Of a stretch of 64,000 bases of DNA, positions 44,689 to 54,003 are shown piece by piece; position 1 is the stretch's first letter; each line of letters opens with the position of its first letter. The DNA lies in assembly GCA_020161145.1 (NCBI GenBank), contig JAIUPQ010000003.1:372001-436000 (forward strand). Direction: 5' to 3'. The DNA comes from Pseudomonadota bacterium. Lineage in GTDB: Bacteria > Pseudomonadota > Gammaproteobacteria > Burkholderiales > Burkholderiaceae_C. The position numbers were made by a program, and so were the translations under genes. The notes beneath the pieces were generated by a model that was not told the DNA's origin, did not search any database, and saw only the letters and a program-made list of their open reading frames with translations.

Positions 44689-45149
44689 GACGCACGCTCC
44701 TGCGCTTGCGTGGCTGCCGCCGCGTCTTCCATCCGCATTGGGTCGGGATGCAGTTCCTCCACCACGTCGCGCACTAGGCTGCGGCCCCGCAGCAGGTGGC
44801 GGCCAAGCTGCTCGGTGAACTGCTCGAAGCGCGCTTTGCCCTGCGCGCGTGCCGCGTCTTGGTGCGCCTCTGCAACCGGCGTGCTCACGGTCAGGTAGTA
44901 GCGGATGAACAGCGCCAGCGCTTCGATGGCGATGTTCTGGTCGCGCTCCATGCGATCGGCTTGGCGCGACAGGCGATCAAGCCGCTTGGCAAGGGCCGCC
45001 TCGCGCTGGTCGGCGGTATCGGGCGACAGCCACGATGCGAGTGCCGCCGCGACGATGGACGACTTGGACACGCCTTTCTTGGCAGCCAGTTCGTCGAGCC
45101 GCTTGGCGTGCTCGGGCTGGATAAAGAGGTTCAGGCGGTAATGGCTCAT
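44685..45149 (-). CDS. CopG-like ribbon-helix-helix protein of the transfer operon
   Basis: 154 residues. N-terminal RHH domain ([38 protein letters not shown]), a coiled-coil middle ([20 protein letters not shown]) and a charged tail. It lies between traG and trbB with ATGA overlaps on both sides, as in Tn4371-type elements. A role as transcriptional regulator of tra/trb or as relaxosome accessory protein is inference. Confidence 0.85.
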   Translation of the reverse strand: MSHYRLNLFIQPEHAKRLDELAAKKGVSKSSIVAAALASWLSPDTADQREAALAKRLDRLSRQADRMERDQNIAIEALALFIRYYLTVSTPVAEAHQDAARAQGKARFEQFTEQLGRHLLRGRSLVRDVVEELHPDPMRMEDAAAATQAQERAS

Positions 45150-47158
45150 AGCTCGATTCCGTCGTTGGGGTCGAGGGAAGCCAGCCGGGCGCTGCGCTGC
45201 ATGGCCGGATCAAGCTGGCGCGGAAGGGGAAGCGGCAGGTCGTCGTCGTCATCGAGCAGCGCGAGGTCGGCTGTGGACGCGGCCAGCTCGGGGTCGTAGG
45301 CGACGGTTTCGGAAAGCTCGGGCTGGCGGCGCAGGCCGCCGTCATCCGTGGAACCCAGGCCATCGGCGGATGCCGTGGCCAGCGCAGCGGGCACGGCGGG
45401 AATCGCCAACCCGCTCCAGTCGTCGGGCCGCAATGGCGGCGCGTCGGCGTACTGTCCTTCCGCCAGCGCGGGCGGCAGCAGCACGCGGCGCTTGAAATTG
45501 GCGTCCGCGTAGTAGCGCAGCTTCTTCGCCTTGATCGGTGCCACGCTGGACACCATCACCACGGCCTCGTCAGGCGGAAGCTGCATCACCTCGCCCGGCG
45601 TCAGCAGCGGGCGGGCCGTCTCCTGCCGCGACACCATCAGGTGGCCCAGCCACGGCGCGAGCCGATGGCCCGCGTAGTTGCGCTGCGCGCGCAGCTCGGT
45701 AGCGGTGCCGAGCGTTTCGGAAATGCGCTTGGCCGTGCGCTCGTCGTTCGTGGCGAAGGTCACGCGCACATGGCAGTTGTCCAGAATCGAATGGTTCTGG
45801 CCATAGGCTTTGTCGATCTGGTTGAGCGACTGCGCGATGAGGAAGCTGCGGATGCCGTAGCCCGCCATGAAGGCCAGCGCCGTCTCGAAGAAGTCGAGCC
45901 GCCCCAGCGCCGGGAACTCATCGAGCATCAGCAGCAGCTTGTGGCGGCGCTGAATGCCGTCGGAGCCGTCGAGCGACTCGGTGAGGCGCCGGCCGATCTG
46001 GTTGAGGATCAGGCGAATGAGCGGCTTCGTCCGCGAAATGTCCGAAGGCGGCACCACGAGGTACAGCGATACCGGATGCTCGGCAGCGATCAGGTCAGCG
46101 ATGCGCCAGTCGCAACGCGAGGTGACTTCGGCCACCGTGGGATCGCGGTACAGGCCGAGGAACGACATGGCCGTGGACAGCACGCCCGAGCGTTCGTTAT
46201 CGCTCTTGTTGAGGACTTCGCGCGCAGCGGATGCCACCACGGGATGTGGGCCACCACCTTCCTCGTTCACGAGGTGCGGCGTAGTCATCATCCGATGCAA
46301 GGTCAGCTCGAACGGACTGGCCGGGTCGGAGAGGAAGTTGGCGACGCCGCGCAGAGTCTTGTCTTCGCCTGCGTAGAGCACATGCAGGATGGCCCCGACC
46401 AGCAGCGCGTGCGAGGTTTTTTCCCAATGGTTTCGCTTCTCTAGCGCCCCTTCGGGGTCAACGAGGATGTCAGCGATGTTCTGCACGTCGCGCACCTCAT
46501 GCGCGCCGCGCCGTACCTCCAGCAGCGGGTTATAGGCCGCTGACTTCGCATCGGTCGGGTTGAACAGCAGGCAATGCGAGAAGCGCGAGCGCCAGCCGGC
46601 GGTGATCTGCCAGTTCTCGCCCTTGATGTCGTGGATGACGGCCGAGGCCGGCCAGGAAAGCAGCGTCGGCACCACCAGACCGACGCCTTTGCCCGAGCGC
46701 GTGGGCGCAAAGGTCAGGACGTGTTCCGGGCCTTCGTGGCGCAGGTACTGGCGATCGTGCTGGCCGAGGAACACCCCGGCCGGCTGTGTGAGGCCGGCTC
46801 TACGAATGTCCTCCGCGTTCGCCCAGCGTGCCGAGCCGTAGGTCGTAACCAGCCGCGATTGGCGCGAGCGCCAGATCGACATACCGATGGCGACCACCAC
46901 CGCCAGCAGGCCGCTGCCGCCCGCGATGGCGCCGCCGGTATCGAACACGCGGGGCGCGTAGGCATCGAAGAAGAACCACCACTCGAACAGTTTCCACGGG
47001 TGGTAGATCGGCGTGCCAAGAAGATCGAACCAGGGCGAGCCAAGGCGTAGTTGATAGCCAAGGGTTGCTGCTGTCCATTGTGTGGCGCTCCACACCCCAG
47101 CGATCACGATGCCGAATACCACGGCGATCTGACCAAACAGCACGTTCGTCCCTTGCAT
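45146..47158 (-). CDS. traG: Type IV coupling protein TraG (VirD4-like)
   Basis: 670-residue membrane ATPase that hands the relaxase-DNA complex to the secretion channel. Two N-terminal membrane helices (residues 5-27 and 63-90). TraG/TraD signature: YGSARWANAEDIR, Walker A FAPTRSGKGVGLVVPTLL near 147, HDIKGENW, FNPTD, Walker B KLLLMLDEFPALGRLDF, FLIAQSLNQID. Acidic C-terminal tail from about 600. The ATG at 47158 has GGAGGCGAGG upstream; an earlier in-frame start 51 bases up is less likely. Confidence 0.95.
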   Translation of the reverse strand: MQGTNVLFGQIAVVFGIVIAGVWSATQWTAATLGYQLRLGSPWFDLLGTPIYHPWKLFEWWFFFDAYAPRVFDTGGAIAGGSGLLAVVVAIGMSIWRSRQSRLVTTYGSARWANAEDIRRAGLTQPAGVFLGQHDRQYLRHEGPEHVLTFAPTRSGKGVGLVVPTLLSWPASAVIHDIKGENWQITAGWRSRFSHCLLFNPTDAKSAAYNPLLEVRRGAHEVRDVQNIADILVDPEGALEKRNHWEKTSHALLVGAILHVLYAGEDKTLRGVANFLSDPASPFELTLHRMMTTPHLVNEEGGGPHPVVASAAREVLNKSDNERSGVLSTAMSFLGLYRDPTVAEVTSRCDWRIADLIAAEHPVSLYLVVPPSDISRTKPLIRLILNQIGRRLTESLDGSDGIQRRHKLLLMLDEFPALGRLDFFETALAFMAGYGIRSFLIAQSLNQIDKAYGQNHSILDNCHVRVTFATNDERTAKRISETLGTATELRAQRNYAGHRLAPWLGHLMVSRQETARPLLTPGEVMQLPPDEAVVMVSSVAPIKAKKLRYYADANFKRRVLLPPALAEGQYADAPPLRPDDWSGLAIPAVPAALATASADGLGSTDDGGLRRQPELSETVAYDPELAASTADLALLDDDDDLPLPLPRQLDPAMQRSARLASLDPNDGIEL

Positions 47159-47375
47159 AACCTCGCCTCCGATCACGGCACACAGAGGTGCCGCAGCACT
47201 GAGGATCAAGGCGTTCGCGCAGGTCGGTCAAAGGCCGATGTGGCGGCAATTTAGGCCCAAAAAGTCAGATTTCCTTTAGAGGCGAAAGCAATAAAAACGC
47301 CGCAAGCGCGAGCGCATTGCGGCGTAGTGAGGTAACAGCGAGAACTTCGTCGCAGCGATGCGACCGAGAGATAAC

Positions 47376-47603
47376 CTACTTGGATTTCTGCTCGGGCCGA
47401 TCACCGAAAAATCGCCGTTTGGCGGCTTCGGCAGCACGCAGACATAGTTCGTCGCCAACCTTCGCGCGGTCTTCCTTGCATTGACGTTGAATCTCTTTGA
47501 TGCGTTCGGGATTGGCTACGAGCGCATCCACGGTTTCCGAAGGTTGAGAAGGACCGCATGCAGGCAGTGCAGTGACCAATATCAGCAATATCACTTTGTT
47601 CAT
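47376..47603 (-). CDS. EexN-family entry-exclusion lipoprotein
   Basis: 75 residues. Lipobox VTALPACGP (cysteine near 14), then VDALVANPERIKEIQRQCKE and CLRAAEAAKRRFFG, the EexN pattern. Surface lipoproteins of this kind block redundant transfer between cells that carry the same element. ATG at 47603 gives a proper signal peptide; the frame upstream is shadow. GC is clearly below the ICE average. Lies between traG and the LysR gene, followed by 217 bases without a gene. Confidence 0.85.
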   Translation of the reverse strand: MNKVILLILVTALPACGPSQPSETVDALVANPERIKEIQRQCKEDRAKVGDELCLRAAEAAKRRFFGDRPEQKSK

Positions 47604-47616
47604 AGCCTTATTCCTA

Positions 47617-48543
47617 CTATCGGTCGCGTGGAAGGTCTTCGGGGATGCCGAGTTCATCAGCCGCATCAATAAAATCTACTCGTTCGATAAATCGAGCCAG
47701 CATTTCTGACGGCTCCGTATCGCGGCGCAGCAGATAGGTCATGAGCATAGTCGGCTTGCCCGCCAAGCGCCGGGCCACGACTCCCGGCTCGCGGCTGGAA
47801 GCAATATGCGCCTCGCCCGCCAAGCCCAATGCTAAGCCAGCGGAGACTAAAGTCATCATCACGTCGAAGGTCGCCACGCGCTGCGCGATCAGCGGCTCTT
47901 GTCCGCATGTGCGTAGGAACCGATCGACCTGGCGTGCGTGGCCTTCGCACACTGCTGGGTCGCCCAGCGCCAGCGGATGGCGCAGCACCTCCTTCAGCGG
48001 GATCTGTTTGAAGGCAAGCACCGGATGGCGGGCTGGTACCGCAACCATCAATTCGTCTTCCCATGCAGGAGTGACGATGATGCCATCACCTGCATCCTCT
48101 GCCATCGAGAAGCCCGCGTCATACAGGTCGCTATGAAGCCCCTTGATCTGCTGATCCAGGGGCACCTCGAACAATCGGATTTCCACCTCGGGGTCTTCTT
48201 CGCGGCTGCGCGCCAGCAATGCCGGCAGGCGCGAAGGCGTGACGCCATCGGACAAGGCAATACGCAACTGGCCGCAAAAGCCGTTGGCGGCGGACTTAAC
48301 ACTATCGCGGGCCTGCTCCAGCACTGTAAAGACTCGCTGAACGTGCTCCAGAAACAGCCGTCCAGCGCGGGTCAGTTGTGTGCTGCGAGTGGTGCGGACA
48401 AACAGGCGTGCGCCGAGTTCTTCCTCCAACTCCTTGATGGTGCGAGATAACGGAGATTGGTCGATGTGCAACCGCTCGGCAGCGCGGGCAAAGTGAAGCT
48501 CCTCTGCTACAGCGAGGAAACATCGTAGATGACGAAGCTCCAC
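47617..48543 (-). CDS. LysR-type regulator in the traR position of the ICE
   Basis: 308 residues. Helix-turn-helix in residues 1-60 (MELRHLRCFLAVAEELHFAR, LHIDQSPLSRTIKELEEELG), substrate-binding domain from 90 (FCGQLRIALSDGVTPSRLP, VVARRLAGKPTMLMTYLLRR). Tn4371-type elements carry a LysR gene, called traR, upstream of traG; function inferred from position. The ligand is unknown. 13 bases separate it from the EexN gene. Marks the border with the copper cargo. Confidence 0.9.
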   Translation of the reverse strand: MELRHLRCFLAVAEELHFARAAERLHIDQSPLSRTIKELEEELGARLFVRTTRSTQLTRAGRLFLEHVQRVFTVLEQARDSVKSAANGFCGQLRIALSDGVTPSRLPALLARSREEDPEVEIRLFEVPLDQQIKGLHSDLYDAGFSMAEDAGDGIIVTPAWEDELMVAVPARHPVLAFKQIPLKEVLRHPLALGDPAVCEGHARQVDRFLRTCGQEPLIAQRVATFDVMMTLVSAGLALGLAGEAHIASSREPGVVARRLAGKPTMLMTYLLRRDTEPSEMLARFIERVDFIDAADELGIPEDLPRDR

Positions 48544-48690
48544 AAACTAATCTCCTAATAAGTGTTATTTGAACCTACACATTGAATCTTCTGTCCGGGG
48601 TAGTCACTGAAGGCCATGCGCCTATCCGAATCGGACAGGCGCTGGGACTTCTTTCTGACGCCATTGGGAGGCATCAGCAGATCGCGTGAA

Positions 48691-48975
48691 TTACCCGCCG
48701 TGATCCTGTTCAAGCAGCGAGCTGAGGGGAGCAACTTCATTGCTGGTGATGGTGACCATCAGCCCATCCTTCGTGACTACAGACGAACCAATCTTCTGGT
48801 GCACAGCACGCCCAAAGCAATCCTCTTGCGCCATGCGTCCATCTTTGAAGAAGTACAGCGTCCCTCCATTGTTCAGTGGGATCATTTCTTTGGCGGCATG
48901 AGCAGCCGCATCACCGGCAAACGCGGGCGCAGCGAGAACACTCAGCAGGGCAACAACAAGAATGCGTGACTTCAT
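48691..48975 (-). CDS. copK: CopK-like periplasmic copper-binding protein
   Basis: 94 residues with a signal peptide ending near AFAGDA (residue 21). The mature part (LNNGGTLYFFKDGRMAQEDCFG, KDGLMVTITSNEV) follows the CopK pattern of a small beta-sandwich that binds Cu(I) and Cu(II). A cysteine is present in EDCFG, unusual for this family, which relies on Met and His. ATG at 48975 chosen for the signal peptide. Last gene of the copper cargo next to the LysR gene. Confidence 0.78.
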   Translation of the reverse strand: MKSRILVVALLSVLAAPAFAGDAAAHAAKEMIPLNNGGTLYFFKDGRMAQEDCFGRAVHQKIGSSVVTKDGLMVTITSNEVAPLSSLLEQDHGG

Positions 48976-49104
48976 GATTAGCTTCTTAAAATTGACGACG
49001 AGAGAATTCCGCCGCACCGCTAATTTAGAAGCCTGGTCTCGTCAAAGCGCTGACGTCGCCATTACATCGCGCTCATGCTTCGTCATGGAATCGAAATCAA
49101 GAGA

Positions 49105-50043
49105 TCACACCTGCGTCGGAGACAGAATGCCAAGCCAGGCGACGCTTGCCATGACAAGCACCGCAAGAGTTGCTTCCGCAGACAAACTTCGCCTCAGCTT
49201 GGCGACAGCCGTGCCTGTATTGCCTGATTCAAGCGAGGCCTGGAGGCCGGGACTCAACCTGTATCGATTCGCCGCTGCCAGCGCGAGCATACCCCCGACC
49301 AGCGCCAACTTCAGCAACAGCAACCGCCCGTAGAGCGTCGAGAACAGTGGCCCGATCGAGGGCCCAACGATCAGTAGGTAGTTGAGGATTCCGCTCGCCG
49401 TAAGCACGATCACGATCAGCGTGCCGATGCGGGCAAAGCCGTTGGACGTGCGACTCAGCAGTCGCAGCATGCTTTGTGGTGCATCGAGTGCTCGGTCGCT
49501 CCTCAACGTCGCCAGCAGCAGGAACGCTACGATGGCGCCGACCCAGGCTCCGGCAGTCCACAGATGCGCGATGTCATTGCCGAGGTGAAAGTATCCGCGC
49601 AGCCCGTCATCCATGGCCCCGTGCCCCACCCAGGCGAGCGTTGCCAGGGCCGTACCGCTCGAGGCTGCCAAGCCCACGAAGCGCAGCGTCGGATTGAGCC
49701 TTAGCACGGCCAACAGCACGCACAGCAGCAGCGCCATGATGCGCACGCACCATGAGATCCCCATGTGCGTCCCCGTGATGAGCATTTCGAAGACGTGCGT
49801 CGTCAGCTCCGCATAGCTCTGGGCACCCGACATCGCCTTGGCCAGGACGGTCAGCGCCCAAACCGAGAGCACGATTCCGAGAGCCGCGGCAGCACCGACC
49901 AAGGTCCTGAAGCGATGTGCAACCGCCGAGGATCGCTCGTCGCGGCCCAGCGCGTACAGAGCGAACAAGGCGACGCCAAAAGCCGCCGCCAAGTCCAGGT
50001 ACAGCGCCAGGCGCAATGCGATGGTCAACCAATCCCCGGCCAT
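49105..50043 (-). CDS. copD: Copper resistance membrane protein CopD
   Basis: 312 residues, about eight membrane segments. CopD family marks: LYLDLAAAFGVALFALY, ETLITGTHMG-like EMLITGTHMGISW, HGAMDDGLRGYFHLGNDIAHL with the conserved histidines, LSRTSNGFARIGTLIVIVL, NYLLIVGPS. Works with CopC in copper handling at the inner membrane. Starts 4 bases after copC. Confidence 0.92.
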   Translation of the reverse strand: MAGDWLTIALRLALYLDLAAAFGVALFALYALGRDERSSAVAHRFRTLVGAAAALGIVLSVWALTVLAKAMSGAQSYAELTTHVFEMLITGTHMGISWCVRIMALLLCVLLAVLRLNPTLRFVGLAASSGTALATLAWVGHGAMDDGLRGYFHLGNDIAHLWTAGAWVGAIVAFLLLATLRSDRALDAPQSMLRLLSRTSNGFARIGTLIVIVLTASGILNYLLIVGPSIGPLFSTLYGRLLLLKLALVGGMLALAAANRYRLSPGLQASLESGNTGTAVAKLRRSLSAEATLAVLVMASVAWLGILSPTQV

Positions 50044-50047
50044 CGGC

Positions 50048-50434
50048 TTACTTGACCTTGAAGCTCACATTGCCCGTGATCGGATGCGTGTCTGAGGAAA
50101 CGGCACGCCATTCAACGCGGTAGTCGCCGGCGCGCAGCGGCTGCGCAGGTGTGATCACCATGGTCTTTCCGTCGCCGGCAGCAGCCACGCTGGCGTTGAT
50201 CTTCATGTTGCCGTGGTTGGGCATGCCCGGCATGCCTGTCATCACAAGGTTAGCCGCCGAAAACTGCGGCACGAGCGTCTCGGTGAATTTCAGCTCGATG
50301 GTCGCCGGGGCATCGACTTCGGACTTGTCGGCGGGCGTGGAAGACACCAGCGCGGGATGCGCGAAAGCGGCGGTCGCGAACAGGCTGGCGGCGATCGGCG
50401 TGATGAGTTTGGCAATCAGTGCAGAGCGGGTCAT
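50048..50434 (-). CDS. copC: Periplasmic copper chaperone CopC
   Basis: 128 residues. Signal peptide to AFAHP, leaving a mature N-terminal histidine (HPALVSSTPADKSEV) as needed for Cu(II). Met-rich loop MTGMPGMPNHGNM gives a Cu(I) site. EWRAVSSDTHPITGNVSFKV closes the Ig-like fold with the last histidine ligand. ATG at 50434 with GGAACTTCC upstream. The frame is open up to the end of the ATPase gene, but the signal peptide fixes the start. 131 bases lie between copC and the ATPase gene. Confidence 0.94.
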   Translation of the reverse strand: MTRSALIAKLITPIAASLFATAAFAHPALVSSTPADKSEVDAPATIELKFTETLVPQFSAANLVMTGMPGMPNHGNMKINASVAAAGDGKTMVITPAQPLRAGDYRVEWRAVSSDTHPITGNVSFKVK

Positions 50435-50565
50435 GGAAGTTCCTATCTTGGTGTTGAAAGGTTGGGGGATTGAGCGAACACGGACTGCACGCGGCTCGAT
50501 GGAGCGCAGTCCGATCAGATGGTTGTGTGGCGCGATAGCGACCTCCTGGTTCAGTTCTTGACCGG

Positions 50566-53025
50566 TCATTGCCCTCGGGGCCCGGCACCACGCAGGCGCA
50601 AGGCGTTGCCGACCACCGACGCCGAACTGAGGCTCATGGCCAGAGCCGCGATCAAGGGGGACAGCAGCCAGCCCGTGAAGGGATAGAGCACGCCGGCAGC
50701 AACCGGGATGCCGAGCGCGTTGTAGAGAAAAGCGAACACGAGGTTTTGCTTCATGTTGCGCACCGTGTCGACCGAAAGCGTGCGCGCCACGGCGATGCCC
50801 CGAAGGTCACCCTTGACCAGGGTCACCTGCGCGCTGTTCATCGCCACGTCGGTGCCCGTGCCCATGGCGATGCCCACGTCCGCCTTGGCCAGAGCCGGTG
50901 CATCGTTGATGCCGTCACCCGCCATGGCGACGACACGGCCTTCCTTCTGCAGACGCTCGATCAACTGCAGCTTGTCGGCCGGCTTGACCTCGCCATGGAC
51001 CTCGTCGATGCCCAGGCGGGCACCCACCGCCTTGGCGGTGGTATGTCCATCACCGGTGGCCATGATGACGCGCAGGCCGGCCGCCTTGAGCGCGGCCAAA
51101 GCCTCAGGGGTGCTGTCCTTGACCGGATCGGACACGGCCAGCAGGCCGGCAAGCTGACCGTCGACCGCCAGGTACATGACGCTCGCGCCCTCGCTGCGCA
51201 GCGCCTCCGCCTGCGGCACCAGTGGATCAACCGAAACACCCGCCTGCTGCATCAGCACCGTGTTGCCCAGCGCCAACTGGCGCTGCTCGACCTTGCCTCG
51301 CACGCCGATGCCGGTCCCCGATTCGAAGCCTTGCGGCTTGGCGAGTTGCAACCCCTGGGCCCGGGCAGCCTGCACGATGGCGTCGGCCAAGGGGTGCTCG
51401 CTGCCCTGGTCCAGGCTGGCCGCCAGGCGAAGCACCTCCTGGTCGGTGAAGCCAGCAACGGCGACGGCTCGGTCGAAGGCGGGACGACCTTGCGTCAGGG
51501 TGCCCGTCTTGTCGATGACCAGCGTATCGACCTTGCGCAGGTTCTCGATCGCCGCGGCATCTCGGAACAACACGCCCTGCGTGGCGCCGCGGCCGGTGGC
51601 CACCATGATGGACATCGGTGTGGCCAAGCCCAGCGCGCACGGGCAAGCGATGATGAGGACCGCAACGGCATTGATCAGCCCATACACCCAGGCCGGTTGC
51701 GGCCCGTAGAACCCCCAGACGAAGAGCGTCGTCAACGCGATGGCGACCACGACCATCACGAAGTAGCCCGCGACGAGGTCGGCCATGCGTTGCATGGGCG
51801 CCTTGGAGCGCTGAGCTTGGGCAACCATCTGCACGATCTGCGAGAGCACGGTGTCAGAACCGATGCGCTCCGACCGCATGACCAGTGCACCACTGGTGTT
51901 GAGTGTGGCGCCGATCACCTTGTCGCCCGCGCGCTTGCTCACCGGCAGCGGCTCGCCGGTCAGCATGGACTCGTCGACCGCGCTACTGCCCTCGTGCACC
52001 ACGCCGTCGACGGGCACCTTCTCGCCGGGGCGGATGCGCAGCAAATCGCCCACGTGCACATGGCTGAGCGGCACATCCTCCTCGCGCCCATCAGCGCCGA
52101 TGCGGCGCGCGGTCTTGGGCGCCAGTCCCAGCAGCGACTTGATTGCCGCAGAGGTCTGCGAGCGGGCCTTGAGTTCCAGCACCTGGCCCAGCAGGGTCAG
52201 CGAGATGATGACGGCCGCGGCCTCGAAGTACACCCCGACGCGGCCCATGGAGAAGAACGAAGCCGGAAACACCTGTGGTGCCACGGTCGCTACCACGCTG
52301 TAGAGGAAGGCGGCTCCCGTACCCAGGCCGATGAGGGTCCACATGTTCGGGCTGCGGTGCACCACCGACTGCCAGCCGCGCGAGAAGAAGGGCCAACCCG
52401 CCCACAGCACGATCGGCAGCGACAGCACCAGCTCGACCCAACTCTGCGTGGCCATGTCCATCAGATGCAACCGCTCGCCCGCCATGGCGAGCGCCAGCAC
52501 CACGAGCGTCAACGGCAGCGTCCACCAGAACCGGCGAGAGAAGTCGCGAAGCTCGGGGTTGTCATCGTCCAGGTCGGGCAACAGCGGCTCCAGCGCCATG
52601 CCGCACCTCGGGCAGGTACCAGGGTGGTCCTGGCGAATCTCCGGATGCATCGGGCAGGTGTAGACCGAGCCCGGCGCTGCGGCGGGCGTTGGCGCGGCCT
52701 GCGCCATCGGATCCTTTGCCGTGTGCACGTAGCGCAGCGGCTGCGTGTCGAACTTGTTCTTGCAGCCGGCGCTGCAGAAGAAGTAGGTGCGCTCTTCGCG
52801 GCTGGAACGGTGCGGTGACTGCGACGCGACCGCCATGCCGCAGACGGGATCCCGTTCTCCGGCCTCGGGCTTCGAGGCATCCGATGAACTTGCGCCGTCG
52901 TTCTTGGGCAGGTCGGCACTGTGCTCGTGGTCCTCGTGGTGCGCATGTGGGCGGGAGCCCGACGCGTCCTTAGGCGCGTCGTGAGGGGGATGTCCATGAC
53001 CTGACGATGGGAGGGAAGAGTTCAT
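50566..53025 (-). CDS. copF: Copper-translocating P1B-type ATPase with YHS and metal-binding domains
   Basis: 819 residues. His-rich N-terminus ([17 protein letters not shown]), YHS-like domain [13 protein letters not shown] to CSAGCKNKF (residues 58-95), heavy-metal binding domain [20 protein letters not shown] (121-140). No CxxC HMA domain. ATPase core: CPC at 461-463 ([13 protein letters not shown]), phosphorylated D505 in [11 protein letters not shown] motif [17 protein letters not shown] hinge. Exports Cu(I) from the cytoplasm. The name follows the Cupriavidus copF usage; copper rather than silver is inferred from neighbours. Confidence 0.92.
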   Translation of the reverse strand: MNSSLPSSGHGHPPHDAPKDASGSRPHAHHEDHEHSADLPKNDGASSSDASKPEAGERDPVCGMAVASQSPHRSSREERTYFFCSAGCKNKFDTQPLRYVHTAKDPMAQAAPTPAAAPGSVYTCPMHPEIRQDHPGTCPRCGMALEPLLPDLDDDNPELRDFSRRFWWTLPLTLVVLALAMAGERLHLMDMATQSWVELVLSLPIVLWAGWPFFSRGWQSVVHRSPNMWTLIGLGTGAAFLYSVVATVAPQVFPASFFSMGRVGVYFEAAAVIISLTLLGQVLELKARSQTSAAIKSLLGLAPKTARRIGADGREEDVPLSHVHVGDLLRIRPGEKVPVDGVVHEGSSAVDESMLTGEPLPVSKRAGDKVIGATLNTSGALVMRSERIGSDTVLSQIVQMVAQAQRSKAPMQRMADLVAGYFVMVVVAIALTTLFVWGFYGPQPAWVYGLINAVAVLIIACPCALGLATPMSIMVATGRGATQGVLFRDAAAIENLRKVDTLVIDKTGTLTQGRPAFDRAVAVAGFTDQEVLRLAASLDQGSEHPLADAIVQAARAQGLQLAKPQGFESGTGIGVRGKVEQRQLALGNTVLMQQAGVSVDPLVPQAEALRSEGASVMYLAVDGQLAGLLAVSDPVKDSTPEALAALKAAGLRVIMATGDGHTTAKAVGARLGIDEVHGEVKPADKLQLIERLQKEGRVVAMAGDGINDAPALAKADVGIAMGTGTDVAMNSAQVTLVKGDLRGIAVARTLSVDTVRNMKQNLVFAFLYNALGIPVAAGVLYPFTGWLLSPLIAALAMSLSSASVVGNALRLRGAGPRGQ

Positions 53026-53157
53026 GTTGTGTGCTGGCCTCGCCTAAGTTCAAGCGGCGCGATAAGCGCGAAGGGTTCGTCCGACATCCTCAAATACCGT
53101 GGAGCGCCGCACTCACACCTCATAGAAAAGACGCGCGGGCGTGCAGCTTCGCTTCGT

Positions 53158-53457
53158 TCATCGCTGCTCGCCGCCGGAAGCCGGGACCGCGTTCGACGCT
53201 TCCTTGCCTTCCCGCGACGGCTCGGTGTTGTTGTCGTCGGCGCGGTGACCGTGGCCTCGGTGCATGAAGAGGTGCATCAGCGGACATGCCGCAAGCAGCA
53301 GGAATGGCAGATAGCCTGCGATATGCGTCAAGTGCCCCTTCAGCAGGAAGTACGCAGCGACGGCCGCGATTGGCACCAAGATCAGGAAAGCCAGGCCGTA
53401 GCGCGACCGCCAGAATTGGGGGCGGCCGCTGGGTGTCTGCGTGTGCGCATGGTGCAT
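53158..53457 (-). CDS. DUF2933 small membrane protein of the copper cluster
   Basis: 99 residues. Two hydrophobic segments (YGLAFLILVPIAAVAAYFLL; IAGYLPFLLLAACPLMHLFM) with a HLFMHRGHGH metal-like motif at the end of the second, then an acidic tail. Family DUF2933, common in copper and silver clusters; role unknown. 132 bases to the ATPase gene and 23 from the DUF411 gene. Confidence 0.8.
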   Translation of the reverse strand: MHHAHTQTPSGRPQFWRSRYGLAFLILVPIAAVAAYFLLKGHLTHIAGYLPFLLLAACPLMHLFMHRGHGHRADDNNTEPSREGKEASNAVPASGGEQR

Positions 53458-53480
53458 AAAAAGCTCTCCCGGATCCGTGT

Positions 53481-53969
53481 TCAGCGATGCGACTGGAAGA
53501 CCGTGCTCTTGCCGTCCGCCGTCAACAGCAACACGTCGTAGGCGTCCTTGCGGTCACCGTACACGGGACCGTCCATGCCGGGCGAGCCGACCGGCATGCC
53601 TGGTGCGGCCAGGCCGATGGCCCGCGGTGCTTCCCGCAGTAGACGACGGATGTCTGCGGCCGGGACATGGCCCTCGATGGCGTATCGCCCGATCTGCGCC
53701 GTGTGACAGGAGCCGAACTTCTGCGCGATGCCCAGGCGCGCTCGCGCGGCGTTGTTGCCGCTATCGAAAACCTGCACCTCGAACCCAGCCTGCTCCATGT
53801 GCGTGATCCAGTCCTTGCAGCAGCCGCAGCTCGGGTCCTTCCAGACCTTGGCCGTCAGCCGCTCCTGGGCCAGGACGGGGCCCGCCAGCAGCAAGGCAAG
53901 GACGCCCGCGATGGCGGCTCGGCGCTTCGCTTCGACCGGACGCTGCGTGTGCTGTGTTGTCGTGTTCAT
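53481..53969 (-). CDS. DUF411 periplasmic metal-binding protein (CopG-type)
   Basis: 162 residues. Signal peptide ending at VLAQER (about residue 36). The core motif VWKDPSCGCCKDWITHMEQ is the DUF411 cysteine site; KFGSCHTAQIGRYAIEGHVP and GLAAPGMPVGSPGMDG follow, also typical. Members bind copper and occur in cop and cus clusters. ATG at 53969 preferred over 53987. Called copG in some clusters, not to be confused with RHH CopG. Confidence 0.88.
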   Translation of the reverse strand: MNTTTQHTQRPVEAKRRAAIAGVLALLLAGPVLAQERLTAKVWKDPSCGCCKDWITHMEQAGFEVQVFDSGNNAARARLGIAQKFGSCHTAQIGRYAIEGHVPAADIRRLLREAPRAIGLAAPGMPVGSPGMDGPVYGDRKDAYDVLLLTADGKSTVFQSHR

Positions 53970-54003
53970 GCTTTGCCCACTCCTCACGTCGACGTGTTAC
54001 CAA

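Noticed and set aside
50435-50569. Extended copC start overlapping the ATPase stop by ATGA
   Set aside because: The extension would bury the signal peptide and the mature N-terminal histidine of CopC; the start at 50434 is the sound one.
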